Assembly: GCA_015039465.1 (NCBI GenBank)
Contig: MU130532.1
Span: 426,502-490,501 of the forward strand
DNA from: Phlegmacium glaucopus
Taxonomy: Eukaryota; Basidiomycota; Agaricomycetes; Agaricales; Cortinariaceae
Direction: 5' to 3'
DNA: 64,000 bases
Of the stretch, positions 1-11,038 are shown one piece after another. Within the stretch, counting starts at the first letter, position 1. Each line of letters opens with the position of its first letter. The notes beneath the pieces were generated by a model. It was given only the letters and a program-made list of their open reading frames with translations, had not been told where the DNA came from and ran no database searches. The translations under genes were made by a program, and so were the position numbers.

Positions 1-770
1 CCGCGAAGATAGCGAAGTTCGCGAATGATTACGAAGTACACGAAGTAGCTTAAAGAATGAGACTATTGACTTAGAACGTTGCTGCAAAGTTTATGGGATA
101 AAAACTCTGGCCATCTCTTGTTCACCTTGCCTCCTACTTGCTACAGATACTTAATACAAGAGTCGTAAACTAACTAGGTGCGGATATGTGAAACAGTAAT
201 GTAAAAATTGAGCTAATGCAAAATCACATTGACCCAATAGTTTGGTAACGAAGGAATAGGAGACGAAGTAAAAATAAATATGATGAGTAAGGAGGTCAGT
301 TGAATGACCTCCTGTTTCGAAGTATATGATAAAATATATATATGGAAAAATGAAAGAAAGCAAGTGCAAAATAACACGGACCATAATAAAACCAGTGCAG
401 GGGATACCGGAGAGGTAAGATATGCTTATGCGAACCGTGAAAGACCACGAGATTAGATAGTGGCTGTGCGGAGGTAATGCTGCGAAAGGGCAAAATGGCT
501 AAGTCCAATATTGATAGAGAAAGTTTAGAGAAAGTGGAAACTGGTCTGAAGTATGAAGTGCGAAGAGTGATGAGGGTGCTTTCGATAGTTGTAGGGGTCG
601 TAGAATGGTTGTGCGATGTATGAGCGAGGAGTAGAAGGTAGTGCCGGACATACGGATGATAGCGCGAGAGTTACTGGTAACCGCGGCCGAGAGTGCGAGT
701 GATAATGGTAACCGCGAGGTATTCCCGAGTATCTGCGAAGTTGTTAAACCTCGAAAATAACCTGTTTACG
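1..770. other. Unassigned sequence left of copia fragment
   Basis: No coding region can be supported here; the open frames are short, AT-rich and unlike known proteins. A short hairpin sits near 293-314 (arms GGAGGTCA and TGACCTCC). The stretch lies among retroelement debris and may itself be transposon-derived, but I recognise no element end in it. Confidence 0.4.
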
Positions 771-779
771 AACCTAGAG

Positions 780-1214
780 GCTATATGGGTCCTATCATTG
801 TTTCATTTTGGACACGGAGCAATATCCTGGAGCTCGAAGAAGCAGCACATAATAGCTTTATCGAGTACCGAGGCCAAATACATTGCCCAGACGCACGCTG
901 CAAAAGAGGGCTTGTGGCTTCGAAGCTTCATCAACGGGATCAGAGGTGGACAAAAGAAACCTATGATTATCAATTGTGATAATCAGGGAGCTATTGCGCT
1001 TGCGAAAGATAACAAGTTTCACTCACGAATGAAACACATCGATCTCAGGTATCACTTCATCCGGGAAGCTGTTGAAGACCAAAAGATCATCATCGACTAC
1101 ATCCCAACTGAAGAAAATGTATCGGATATATTTACAAAAGCACTAGCGCGCCCAAAATTCGTGGGCTTTGTTGAAAAGCTGGGATTGGGGGAGATTAAGA
1201 AGAACCATGTTTAA
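780..1214 (+). pseudogene. Truncated Ty1/copia RNase H fragment
   Basis: This is the C-terminal end of a copia polyprotein (RNase H). It keeps the segment SWSSKKQHIIALSSTEA, the motif CDNQGAIALAKDN and the terminal DIFTKALARPKF. The same segments occur in the more complete copia element at 20823-25163 on the opposite strand, with many substitutions, so the two are different lineages of one superfamily. Homology begins near 780. Everything 5' of it (Gag, protease, integrase, most of RT) is missing. The frame closes just upstream of its own polypurine tract and 3' LTR. It is a dead remnant. Confidence 0.88.
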
Positions 1215-1335
1215 ACTCAGTCGTAACAACAACAAGAAGTCTTATTGTTGATCGGTAACGCGATCAGCACATTCGTCATCACATGATGATCGCGCACACG
1301 ATACAGATATCAACGGAGTCTAACTCGAGAGGGAG

Positions 1336-1586
1336 TGTTGAGGTATACAAGTTTTGACTCGTTGATTTCATTCCTTAATCTTTTATTATCTTACATCTTA
1401 TATCTTATCATTTCTTTTATCTTGTGTCACATTACGGTCACATTTATTACTCACGAATTTTAGTGTAGCAAGTCTCAACTTTTACCAAAAGTTGAGACGT
1501 GAGTTCATTCGTTTACTATTTTAATTACTTCGTCTAACATATACCTAGTCATTATTTCATTGCTCTAGCTGCGAAATATTGCAACA
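1336..1586 (+). repeat. Copia 3' LTR (251 bp)
   Basis: The LTR begins TGTTGAGG directly after the purine-rich tract CGAGAGGGAG and ends TATTGCAACA, giving the canonical TG...CA ends within short inverted TGTTG/CAACA termini. It holds an internal hairpin with arms GTCTCAACTT and AAGTTGAGAC. Chromovirus pol sequence starts immediately after it at 1587, so this element or its deletion product interrupts the Ty3 element. The 5' LTR is not in the window and no target duplication can be tested. Confidence 0.82.
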
Positions 1587-1588
1587 CT

Positions 1589-4500
1589 TGGCTCAAAGAA
1601 AACAATCCCAAAATAGACTGGAAGAAAGAAACCCTTACTTGGCACAAACCCGAACAACCGAAAGAAGAACAACCACAGAAACTGATTTTTAGGACACTCT
1701 CTAAACCCACTACTGTTGAAGATGAATACAATATGGAAGAATATCTTAATCAAACACAGAACCCCACCGACGATGATGAAATATCAGTACTCGTCGCTTT
1801 TATCAATGGCAAAATGGACAACAAATATTGGATCAATGCAAAAACCTCTGCTTCACAAGATCTGGCTATGAAATACGACATCAAGCCTGACATCCCTGTT
1901 GAAGAAATAGTACCACCACAGTATCATGAATACTTAGATGTATTTGATGAGAAAAAGGCGGACAGATTTCCTGACAAACGACCCTGGGATCATAAGATCG
2001 AAATGAAACCAGACTTTGAACCAAAATCTTTCAAAATGTACAACCTTACACCAGCAGAACAAATCGAATTGGACAAATTCCTTAAAGAAAACCTCAATCG
2101 TGGATATATTTGGAAATCACACTCTCTGATGGCATCACCATTCTTTTTTGTATCAAAGAAAGACGGAAAACTTTGACCCTGTCAAGACTATCGATACCTG
2201 AACAATCATACGATCAAAAACGCTTATCCACTCCCGCTAATCACCGAAATCATGGACAAACTCAAAGGCGCAACTTGTTTCACAAAATTTGATGTCCTAA
2301 GAGGTTACAACAATGTCCGGATTGCCAAAGGAGATGAATGGAAAGCTGCTTTCAAAATGAATCGAGGATTATTCAAACCGACAGTAATGTTCTTTGGAAT
2401 GTGCAATTCACCAGCAACGTTTCAAGTGATGATGGACTCTATTTTTGAAGATCTCATCGAAGGTGATTACATCATTGTTTACATGGACGACATCTTGATC
2501 TTTGCCAAAAATGAAAAGGATCTCAAAGAAATTACAAAGAAAGTCTTACAATGTCTACGGGAAAACGATCTCTATTTGAAGCTGAAGAAATGTGAATTCA
2601 ATAAGAAGAAGGTCAAATATCTTGGAATGATCATTGAAGAAGGCAAGATCTCTATGGACCCAACCAAACTCAAGGGTATCCGAGACTGGCTGACTCCTAC
2701 CTCGGTTAAAGAAGTACGATCCTTTTTAGGATTTGGAAACTTTTACCGGCGATTTATCCAACACTTTTCTGACCTTTGCCAACCGCTGAATAATCTTTTG
2801 AAAAAAGATACACCCTTTGAATGGACCGATAAATGTCAAGAAACTTTCGAACTTTTGAAACAACACTTTACTGAGGAACCGGTTTTACGAATGCCCGATC
2901 CAACTTGACCATTCCAAATTGAATCCGATGCTTCGAAATACGCATCAGGCACAGTCCTTACTCAGACAGACATGAACGGTGATCGACACCCTGTAGCTTT
3001 CTTATCAAAAAGCTTCTCACTGACCAAACGAAATTATGAAATCTATGATTGAGAACTTCTAGCGATCATACGAGCTTTGACAGACTGGAGACATTACATC
3101 CTTGGATCTGAACATATGACGACAGTCTACTCTGATCACAAGAATTTAACCTACTACTGAACCACACAAAAACTGAACAGACGACAAGCTAGATGGTCGC
3201 TATTCCTCTCAGAATTCAATGTCAATCTTATCCATCTACCAGGAACCAAGATGATCCAATCTGATGCTCTATCACGACGAGCTGATTTCTGTGCCAAAGA
3301 CGATAATGACAACGAAGACATCACGATGCTCCCTGATTCCCTATTCGTTAATCTTGTTGACCTTGACTTGCAACAACAAATAGCCGACTCTACCAATATA
3401 GATACCGACGCCGCCGACGCATTGCGCTCATTACTCGAAAAAGGACCTTCTAATTTAAGAAGCGATCTTGAAGACTGGTCAACTGAAGAGTTCATGGGAA
3501 AACCAATTCTATTCTACAAAGGAAAGAATTATATCCCTCAAAACTGAGAACTTCGCCAGAAACTAGTCAAACAATTCCACGATTCACCAACTGCAGGACA
3601 CCCAGGAGAATTGGAAACTTACAATTCGATCTCTCAACATTACTGGTGGCCTGGACTTCATACCTTTGTGAAGAACTATGTGAAAGGATGTTCTGACTGT
3701 CAACAGTTTAAAATAAACAGGAATCCATCGAAACCCTCCTTTTTACCAATCGAAGGACCAAGGAATTCCAGACCTTTTGCAAACTGTTCTATGGACCTGA
3801 TCACAGATCTACCACCTATCGACGGCAAAGATGCTGTCTTGGTCGTGGTCGACCACGGGCTTACAAAAGGGGTGATTCTTATTCCCTGCGCAAAAACTTG
3901 CACCTCGGAAGACATCGCTCAATTTTTGCTCGACAACCTTCACAAACAATTCGGACTCCCAGACAAGATGATCTCTGACAGAGACCCTCGATTTACTGCC
4001 AAAGCTTTTGAAAACTTGTTCAAACTACTTGGAATTGAACACGTGAAGACAACGGCTTTTCATCCACAATCTGACGGAACTATGGAGTGTTTCAACCAAG
4101 AAATCGAAGCATATCTTCCCATTTATTGCTTCGATAACCCGACAAATTGGCTAACCGCCTTACCTACACTTGAATTCACTCACAACAATCAAAGACATTC
4201 TGGACGAACACAAACTGTTACAACTTTGAACGGTTCAGAGGTTTCTGACCGTAAAGAGTCGTATAAGAGATCATTCATTCGATAGTGAGCTCAGAAGAAT
4301 ACCAAGAGATAAGTCTCAAGGCAGTGTCTTAAGAGTTTGAGAATGTTCCAGAGCAAAGTAACCAAGGTTAAGGTCTCAAGAATTAGCTAAGGTTACATCC
4401 AGTGTAACTAAGGTATTTATAGTAAGTAAAGAGAGTCGTGCATAAAGTGAAACATCTGCATGTAGAAAGGTATGCATAAGTATAAATAGGTGAAACGATG

Positions 4501-5229
4501 AAAAAGGTGAGGTAGACATATGTAAGCGGAGATGAAAAGAATGAGTAAGGCATATGGTGGTGAAACGGGCATGTGTTCGGTGGAGTTTAAGGAAAAAGAA
4601 AAATAGTTCGTAACACGAACCCCTTTTGAACTTATCATGGGATCTTCTCCCCTTGCCGTCCCCCCCCCCCATTTGAAAACACACAATTCCCTGCTGTTGA
4701 AGAACGAACACGGAAATTACTCAAAGACCGAGAAAAAGCTCTAGCAGCACACGAACTAGCAAGACACCGAATGGAAAACAGGATCAAATCAAACTTCCAA
4801 CCATTCAAAGAAGGACAACTAGTCTGGTTAGACTCCCGAAACCTAAAAACAAACTACAACAAGAAGATCGCACCGAGACGAGAAGGACCATTCCCTATCG
4901 AAAAAGTTCTTGGACCCCTCACTTACCGATTGAAACTCCCTGAAACATGGAAGATTCACAATGTCTTTCACACATACCTCCTCATGCCATACATCAAAAA
5001 CGAAGTACACGGACCGAACTTCCTTAAACCACCCACAGAAATCATTGATGGACAAGAAGAATACAAAGTTGAATCTATCATAGGACACAGAAAACGAGGA
5101 CGTGGATATCAATTCAAGATCCGATGGAAAGATTACCCGATCTCCGAAGCAATGTGGGAACCAGAATCACACATCAAAAATGCAGATGACACATTGATGC
5201 TTTATAAACAAAGCCATCACCTCAACTAG
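1589..5229 (+). pseudogene. Chromovirus pol (RT-RNase H-integrase-chromodomain)
   Basis: One frame runs from 1589 to about 4660. RT shows the catalytic segment VYMDDILIFA and the thumb FLGFGNFYRRFI. RNase H begins at the DASKYASG segment. Integrase has the HHCC zinc finger ending GCSDCQ and the core DLITDLP with SDRDPRFTAKAF. After the antisense LTR (4216-4615), coding resumes in the same frame (PFELIMGSSPLAVP) until a run of 11 C at 4660-4670. Downstream coding is in another frame and ends with a chromodomain (VESIIGHRK...IRWKDY...AMWEPE). Five in-frame TGA codons lie at 2174, 2906, 3050, 3158 and 3545; several sit at positions where the family normally has Arg, so CGA-to-TGA change is the simplest origin. 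Confidence 0.9.
4216..4615 (-). repeat. Solo LTR of the same chromovirus family, antisense
   Basis: The ends are TGTTACAACTT and GTTCGTAACA, the reverse complement of the ends of the 3' LTR at 6122-6518. Flanking 5-mers are CAAAC (4211-4215) and CGAAC (4616-4620), a target-site duplication with one G/A difference that fits CpG decay. Removing the LTR and one flank restores the integrase frame across the junction, which proves insertion into an existing copy. Confidence 0.9.
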
Positions 5230-5244
5230 ATCAACTTCCAAAAC

Positions 5245-5436
5245 ATGCGTTTCATTTCTTACCAACATGAACAGGTGGACTGGGAATTTTTACAGTTCAT
5301 AGACATCATCGCCAAAATCGCTGACGAATTCGAAGATATAAGACTCACTCTCAAAAGACAGAAGGACGACAACTTTACCCTCCCTAAATTCGATTTCAAA
5401 ATTCAATACTCTCAAATTCACTGTCCTTCTTTCTGA
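5245..5436 (+). CDS. Small frame between pol and CCHC ORF (63 aa)
   Basis: A 63-aa frame lies 16 bp after the end of pol and ends 3 bp before the ATG of the next frame. It is rich in charged residues and has no motif I recognise. It could be a leftover of the post-pol module of the chromovirus or simply chance coding; nothing in its sequence decides this. Confidence 0.25.
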   Translation: MRFISYQHEQVDWEFLQFIDIIAKIADEFEDIRLTLKRQKDDNFTLPKFDFKIQYSQIHCPSF

Positions 5437-5438
5437 AA

Positions 5439-6110
5439 ATGCCTCGAATTCCTCGCTCCCCTTCTTCTTCCTCCAGTTCCACCTGTCCTTGATCCCCGAT
5501 TTTTGACTTCACCCATGAAGAGTTTTCCTCCTATGTTCAAACACGACACGATATCAACAACATGACCCCTTTCCTTCGACTGAACCCTGTTCTTTACACC
5601 AAATTTCTTTATTTTCACCACATCGATCAAGCCCTCATACGAGCTAAGAGAGAATTTGATTATTTACAAACACAAGCTGACACATTGTTCAACAACATGG
5701 CCGGTTGTGGCCTAGTACAACAAATCAAACCATTTATTAGGCTCAAACAACGAAACCCCATCCCTACTAGACGACATACTCCTTTCCCAGAACAAACTGG
5801 ATTCTCCCCTCTTCCTCTCCCAAACTCAATTCCAACTGGAACACAATTCAATCCCATCCTTATCGACGACGACGATGAGATTCTTTTACAACGGCATTGT
5901 ACTGTTTGCAATCTCGACGGTCATACTTCCCGACAATGTTTTTTATCAGTTACTGGATCTCCTATTGTCTTGCCAGACGGACTGCCGCCAAACAAATACA
6001 GACATTGTAACAATTGTTTCGAAGAAGGTCACAGGTGGCAACACTGCCCTCTAGAACAGCGGGAAGGGTTGCACAATGAATCTGAGTCGAATTCAGAGTC
6101 TTTGACGTAA
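5439..6110 (+). pseudogene. Post-pol ORF with two CCHC zinc knuckles
   Basis: Starting at ATG 5439, the frame runs to 6110 with a single internal TGA at 5490. Two knuckles near the C-terminus fit C-x2-C-x4-H-x4-C exactly: CTVCNLDGHTSRQC and CNNCFEEGHRWQHC. The middle is Pro/Thr-rich and the end is Glu/Ser-rich. It sits between pol and the polypurine tract, where env or accessory genes sit in other LTR elements, but there is no signal peptide or membrane segment, so it is not env-like. A nucleic-acid-binding accessory protein, perhaps replacing or supplementing the Gag nucleocapsid, is the most reasonable reading. Confidence 0.7.
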
Positions 6111-6121
6111 AACAGGGGTAA

Positions 6122-6518
6122 TGTTACGAACTATTTTCTTTAACTCCACTGAACACATGCCCATTTCATCTACATGCATTCCACCTTTTCCTTTTCATTA
6201 CCGTTTACACATGCTTACCTCACTCCTTTCATCATTCCATCTATTTATAACTATGCATACCTTCTTACATGTGGATGTTTCACCTTATGCACAACTCTCT
6301 CTATTTACTATAAATACGCTAGTTACACCGGATGTAAACCTTAGCTAATTCTTGAGAATCTAACCTCGGTTACTCTGCTCTCTGAATCATCCTCAAACTC
6401 TTAAAGACAATTCCTCAAGACTTATCTCTTGGTATTCTTTAGAGCTCACCGAACGACGAAACAATCTTTATACGACTGTTTATGGTCAGAACTATCTGAA
6501 CCGTTTGAAGTTGTAACA
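6122..6518 (+). repeat. Chromovirus 3' LTR (397 bp)
   Basis: It starts TGTTACGAAC right after the polypurine tract and ends GAAGTTGTAACA. The same sequence family occurs as antisense solo copies at 4216-4615 and 9903-10303. A TATAAATA box lies near 6309-6316, inside the LTR, as expected for an LTR promoter. Confidence 0.9.
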
Positions 6519-7124
6519 TATACAGTTCCTTTTTGTACCCCACAAAAGTCATCATGAGGCATGCGCCAAGGATGACAATGAAGAGTGTAGCGGCAGCAAT
6601 CCCTTTGGAGGAGCAAAGTTGTGTTTGTCGCTGGCTGGCAGTGGCTGCAACAATCATCAAAGCAAGTATTGCAGTACTGATGAATCATTGAAAAAGCATG
6701 AGACAGCAGTCAAGTAGTCGAGCAGCGAGCTTGATTTTCAATCCGTAAATAAGCTGGCATATTGATTCAAGTTAAATAATAACTCACTGTGTAATTAATG
6801 AAGAAACTTGCTGTTGCGTATATCATGGCCTCCTTCAAAGATGTCGAGGGCATGAATGAATTTTCCAGAGACTATAGCAGCACCAAAAATCTGTTAGAGG
6901 ACGTAAGGACCCGGGAATCAAGTTGAATTCTAAGGTGGTTATCGAAGATAACCACCTTACACCTATATACTACAAGTGTGTGAGGCAATATGACTATATA
7001 TGGCTAGGACGTAATAGAAGGTAGGGTGCATGTGATAAGTACGGAAATAGAAACTGACATCTCACAATGTCATCGGCGAAGTGTCAACTACTACAACAAT
7101 AAAGGGATGTCCATAAAGGGTAGG
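6519..7124. other. Non-coding spacer
   Basis: No supported gene. The open frames at 6439-6688 on the minus strand overlap the LTR end and look like chance coding. The stretch separates the chromovirus from the solo LTR starting at 7125. Confidence 0.4.
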
Positions 7125-7684
7125 TGTTAAGTTTAAAACAAAGGAGTCACATCGGAGTTACTCCGGAACGGAACCGGAAAGGACGTTGGCCTCAGCGTGT
7201 GTGCTGTGCCGCCCAGCTCCTAAGGTGTCCTGATTTCGGAACGGAAGAAGAAAGTAACAAGTCGGAAGACCTCAGTGACTTAGAGGAAAAACAAGAGGAG
7301 GAAACTAAGTTGATATTCGAACTGAGGGAAAACATACAAGTTTCGAGTACTTAAATAAATAAAGGAATAGCAACCGAAATATAAAAGATAAATATAAGTG
7401 CTGTGTCCTGCTCCCGGAAAGGTTCTGCATTCTTGGGTGAATAATCCATGGCGGGTATGCTGACTGATGGTGGGAAAGATGATGACAAAGAATAGTGGTA
7501 GGGGTGAAGAAGTGGTAATGGGTTTGGAGTGACGTCAGAAGAGTCAGAATGATACGGAAAAGTCTCAGAGTCGGACGTAGGTGGAGTAGAACCGGAAACA
7601 AGGGAGAGTACTGGAAAGGAGTACGGACTACCGGAAACAACTCCGTCGGAGTCGGACCGGAGTCACGTATGATGGAATGTAACA
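7125..7684 (-). repeat. Solo LTR of a second LTR family (560 bp)
   Basis: In plus orientation it reads TGTTAAGTTTAAAAC ... GGAATGTAACA, with perfect 5-bp flanking duplications GTAGG (7120-7124 and 7685-7689). It is the reverse complement of the 595-bp copy at 19423-20017 with small indels and substitutions. No internal region is attached. The sequence is rich in TTCCG/CGGAA words. I found no polypurine tract or coding sequence that would identify the parent element. Confidence 0.88.
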
Positions 7685-7899
7685 GTAGGATGGGGAACGC
7701 GGCAATGATACAATCATAGAGTAATGGTGAAAGTAAAGGTATGCTAAGTGTAACTAGAGGCGGACACAATGAGTGTCCCCTAACAAAATCCCTCCAAGAA
7801 CATGAGCAAAGATGTATCCTGAACATTAGAAACATGAAAATTGTCTAAATTGCATGTTAAACCTTTGACTAGACATACCAGGCACCTTTCTCCAAGGGA

Positions 7900-9055
7900 A
7901 AGTGTGCCAAACCGTCATCGCCAGAGTAATCTACTGAAAGCTAAATGAAACAGCTTGGCGAGAGATTGATAAACAAGTAAGCCTTCTCACTACTATTTAT
8001 ATCATATTTATATCTGATTATTCAAGGCTGTCAATAAACTCTGCCTTGTAGCAGATACCTGTGGACAGGTTCCTAAGCTGCAGAACAAAGCTTACTCAGA
8101 CTATTATTTAACATCAGCAGAGTGGACTTTGCTGGAATTAATGAGAGAAGTTCTTCAGGTTCATTTTATTTTTAATATCATCGCTGGTTGTTTAATTTTG
8201 TAAATTTAGGAACCCCAAGATGCACAAGCATCCTTTTCATCCGAAACTGCTCCTACTGTTTGGTGTACTATTCCAATTCTAGAATGCCTTCAAGAACATT
8301 GGGAAATCATGGCAAAAACCTCAAAATTTCGGCCTGTGAAGCTGGCAATTGAGAAAGGATTGGCCAAATTAAATAAATGGTATAAGGCTATTGACGAGAC
8401 TGATGTATATTTTATCTGCTTGGGTGAGTTTTTTCTTTATCCTCTTGTTCTGTTTCTATATATTTACTATTACTTCCAGCACTGGACCCTCGTTTCAAGC
8501 TTGCATATGTTAAGTGTAACTGGGACTCTTAATATTATGATGCTGGATATAACGCTTTGGAAGAAGTGGTATGTTGTTAATTTTAGGATTTTATTTTATT
8601 ATTATTGTTAATCTTTTAATTTATTTCTCTAGTTTGACCAGTATAAAGATGCTGGTGGTCTCTCTACTAAAAAGACACCAGCTACCTCTTCCAGTACAAG
8701 TAGTAAGTTTTAATCCAGTTTGTTTTATTATTTATGCGTGAGGGCCTCAATTAACTTACATCTTCAAGATGATTAAGCCCTCCAACAGAATGTTTGCCAA
8801 GAGCTTCTTGACTATCTCAAAAGTCCTTTGGAGTCTAAGGATTGTGAGCCTGTCTGTTGGTGGGGTGTGAGTGTAATTTTCTGTCATTTTAATTAGTATT
8901 TAATGGTTATTCTAGTATCATGCTGTTCAGTATCCAACACTGTCTCAAATGGCTTGTGATTACTTAGCCATTCAAGGATCATCAGTATCATCTGAAAGGG
9001 CCTTTTCAGCAGGAGGAAGAACAGGTACTGTGGACAGGAATCAGTTTTCTGGTTC
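7900..9055 (+). pseudogene. Decayed hAT-superfamily transposase
   Basis: Exon pieces separated by short introns encode a hAT transposase core. The string LECLQEHWEIM is followed by LDPRFKLAYV after an intron at 8424-8479 (GTGAGT...TTCCAG). The C-terminal dimerisation region reads YPTLSQMACDYLAIQGSSVS then SERAFSAGGRTGTVDRNQ near 8935-9050. At least one in-frame TAA (after NWDS near 8528) breaks the frame, and the N-terminal zinc finger is not recognisable. Introns near 7977-8026 and 8571-8632 are also readable. I found no intact terminal inverted repeats around it. Confidence 0.75.
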
Positions 9056-9718
9056 TGGTTCTGGTTCTGAGAAAATGGGTCCCGAACTGAACTGAACTGA
9101 ACTTTGGCAACCCTAGTCCCTTTCTGGCTCTGAAATTTAGGACAACAAAGGTGTTGGACAGCACAGCACATACACTGAGGCTGAAGTCCTAATCTGTCCA
9201 TTCAGCTCTGTCCATTCTGTCCATTTACTCCATCCAATATTCCATGCTTAACAATCCCTTCACTTACTGTCTCTCCTAAGTAAGATCTCCCATTGTGTTT
9301 CCTCCCTTGTTGCTTTGTAATACCTTCACTCATGGTCTTTCCTAGAATTGAGTATCTAGAAGTACCAGACCATTTATTTCAGTGACACCCACCCATTCCC
9401 TTTCCTTATTACTCATATTTTTCTACATAGATGCACCTAGCTTAAAATGCTATATTAGACTATTTGGCTGGCCTGAGAGCCACCAAACCAGTTCTGACAT
9501 GCTACCTTGCTTGTGTCTCTCATGCCCAGTCATCATTGGACCATTTTACTTAAGTTGAGGCTGTTAACCAGTTTCACATGGTTTCAACCCTATTTGGGAA
9601 GTGATACATAAACCCATCATCCATGATGAAATATGAGGTATATATGGTAGATTTAGCCTCTGCATATATAGTGCTTGTGCTGATACTTGGGCCATTTTCA
9701 TTGGTAAAAAAAACCTGG
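9056..9718. other. Spacer with degenerate repeat similarity
   Basis: No gene is supported. A short tract (CTGGTT repeats near 9050-9070, then GGACAGCACAGCACATACAC near 9159-9178) resembles the interior of the 7125/19423 LTR family (GGTGGCACAGCACATACGC near 19902-19920) and may be an old fragment of it. Confidence 0.3.
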
Positions 9719-9726
9719 ATTTCACA

Positions 9727-10561
9727 AGGAAGCTCCTGATGGGTGGTGTCTGCAAATTTGGGTATTTGAGGCCCAAAAATCATCAAATCTGTATCCACAA
9801 ATTTGGGTATTTGAGGATACTTTTGGCGGGTCTTTGTCTGAAAATTTGGGTATTTGAGGGCAGATTTTTGCCAAGTCAGGACAAATTAAGTAGAACTGCA
9901 GCTGTTACAACTTCGAATGGCTCAGAAGGTTCTGGCCGTAATCAGTCGTATAAAGATCAAGTCGTCGTTTCGGTGAGCTCAAAAGAATACTAAGAGATAA
10001 GTCTCGAAGTAGCGTCTTAGGAGTTTGAGAATGTTCCAGAGCAAAGTAACCAAGGTTAAAGTCTCAAGAATTAGCTAAGGTTACATCCAGTGTAACTAAG
10101 GTATTTATAGTAAGTAAAGAGAGTCGTGCATAAAGTGAAACGTCCGCATGTAGGAAGGTATGCATAAGTATAAATAGATGAAACGATGAAAAAGGTGAAG
10201 TAGACATATGTAAGCGGAGATGAAAAGAATGAGTAAGGCATGTGGTGGTGAAATGGGCATGTGTTCGGTGGAGTTAAAGAAAAAAGAAAAATAGTTCGTA
10301 ACAGCAGCTCATTATTTAATCACTAAGTCCAACTGCTACATGAGGCTATAATGGAAGTTTCAACAGTGACGGTTTGCTTTCCTTATTAGAAGAGTCGAAG
10401 AGCACAAAATACGAAGTCCGCAGGCGGAAAAAATAAAAAATAGCCTTTTTAGGATGTCACATGACTACATCTGTCCGAATTTGTGTATTTGAGGCCCAAA
10501 AATTTGTGCATTTGAGGGCGATTTTGGGTGATTCAGACACCAACTATCAGGAGCTTCCCCT
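9727..10561. repeat. hAT-like MITE split by a solo LTR
   Basis: The termini are inverted repeats: AGGAAGCTCCTGAT on the left, and on the right a sequence whose reverse complement is AGGGGAAGCTCCTGAT; similarity continues over TGGTGTCTG. Both sides are flanked by a perfect 8-bp duplication ATTTCACA (9719-9726 and 10562-10569), the target length typical of hAT elements. The interior has no coding sequence but repeats the phrase AATTTGGGTATTTGAGG several times. Subtracting the LTR inserted at 9903-10303 leaves about 430 bp. Confidence 0.8.
9903..10303 (-). repeat. Solo chromovirus LTR inside the MITE
   Basis: The ends TGTTACAACTTC and GTTCGTAACA match the chromovirus LTR in antisense. It is flanked by perfect 5-bp duplications GCAGC (9898-9902 and 10304-10308). 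It is closely similar to the copy at 4216-4615. Its position shows that the MITE inserted before the LTR. Confidence 0.93.
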
Positions 10562-10569
10562 ATTTCACA

Positions 10570-11038
10570 CCTGTCATCATGTCACATCACATCAGGGTGT
10601 GTCATGCTAGGTGATCATGATAATCCCTCACAGTATTTCAGCACTTCAACTTCACATACAGCAAATTTTCAGTTCTAATCAGACTCATATAAGTGGAATT
10701 GATTATTAATAATATTTTCAAAGAAAATGTAGTGTAGGATGATGATAAAATCACAAACTCTTATTTGGTTTCTATATTCAGCTACAAACCACTGGTTTTA
10801 CAGTCACTTTACAGTTCAGCTTGGTCCAGTTATTAATAGATTGCCTAAACTGTCGAAACCAAACCCTGACCAGACCAAGCCAAACTGCAGCAACACTAGC
10901 TTGGAGACAGTGGTGGGACATGTATTTCACCAGGTTGAAGGCCCAAATGTTGTGATGGAAAGTATATGAGGATGGCTCTGGTGTATATTTTGAGAGGAAA
11001 ATTGATATTTTGCCTGCATATGACTCAAATGTTGTTGC
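10570..11038. other. Non-coding spacer
   Basis: I see no gene. The open frame at 10739-10969 has no recognisable protein features. Confidence 0.4.

Larger units (their letters stand above)
1587..6518 (+). mobile_element. Truncated Ty3/gypsy chromovirus
   Basis: From left to right the element has the linker before RT, reverse transcriptase, RNase H, integrase, a chromodomain, a separate post-pol reading frame with two CCHC knuckles, a polypurine tract (AACAGGGGTA, 6111-6120) and a 397-bp 3' LTR. The 5' LTR, Gag and protease are absent, cut off at the copia LTR. A 400-bp solo LTR of the same family lies antisense inside integrase. The element is inactive: six in-frame TGA codons and a poly-C frameshift break it. 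Confidence 0.9.
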
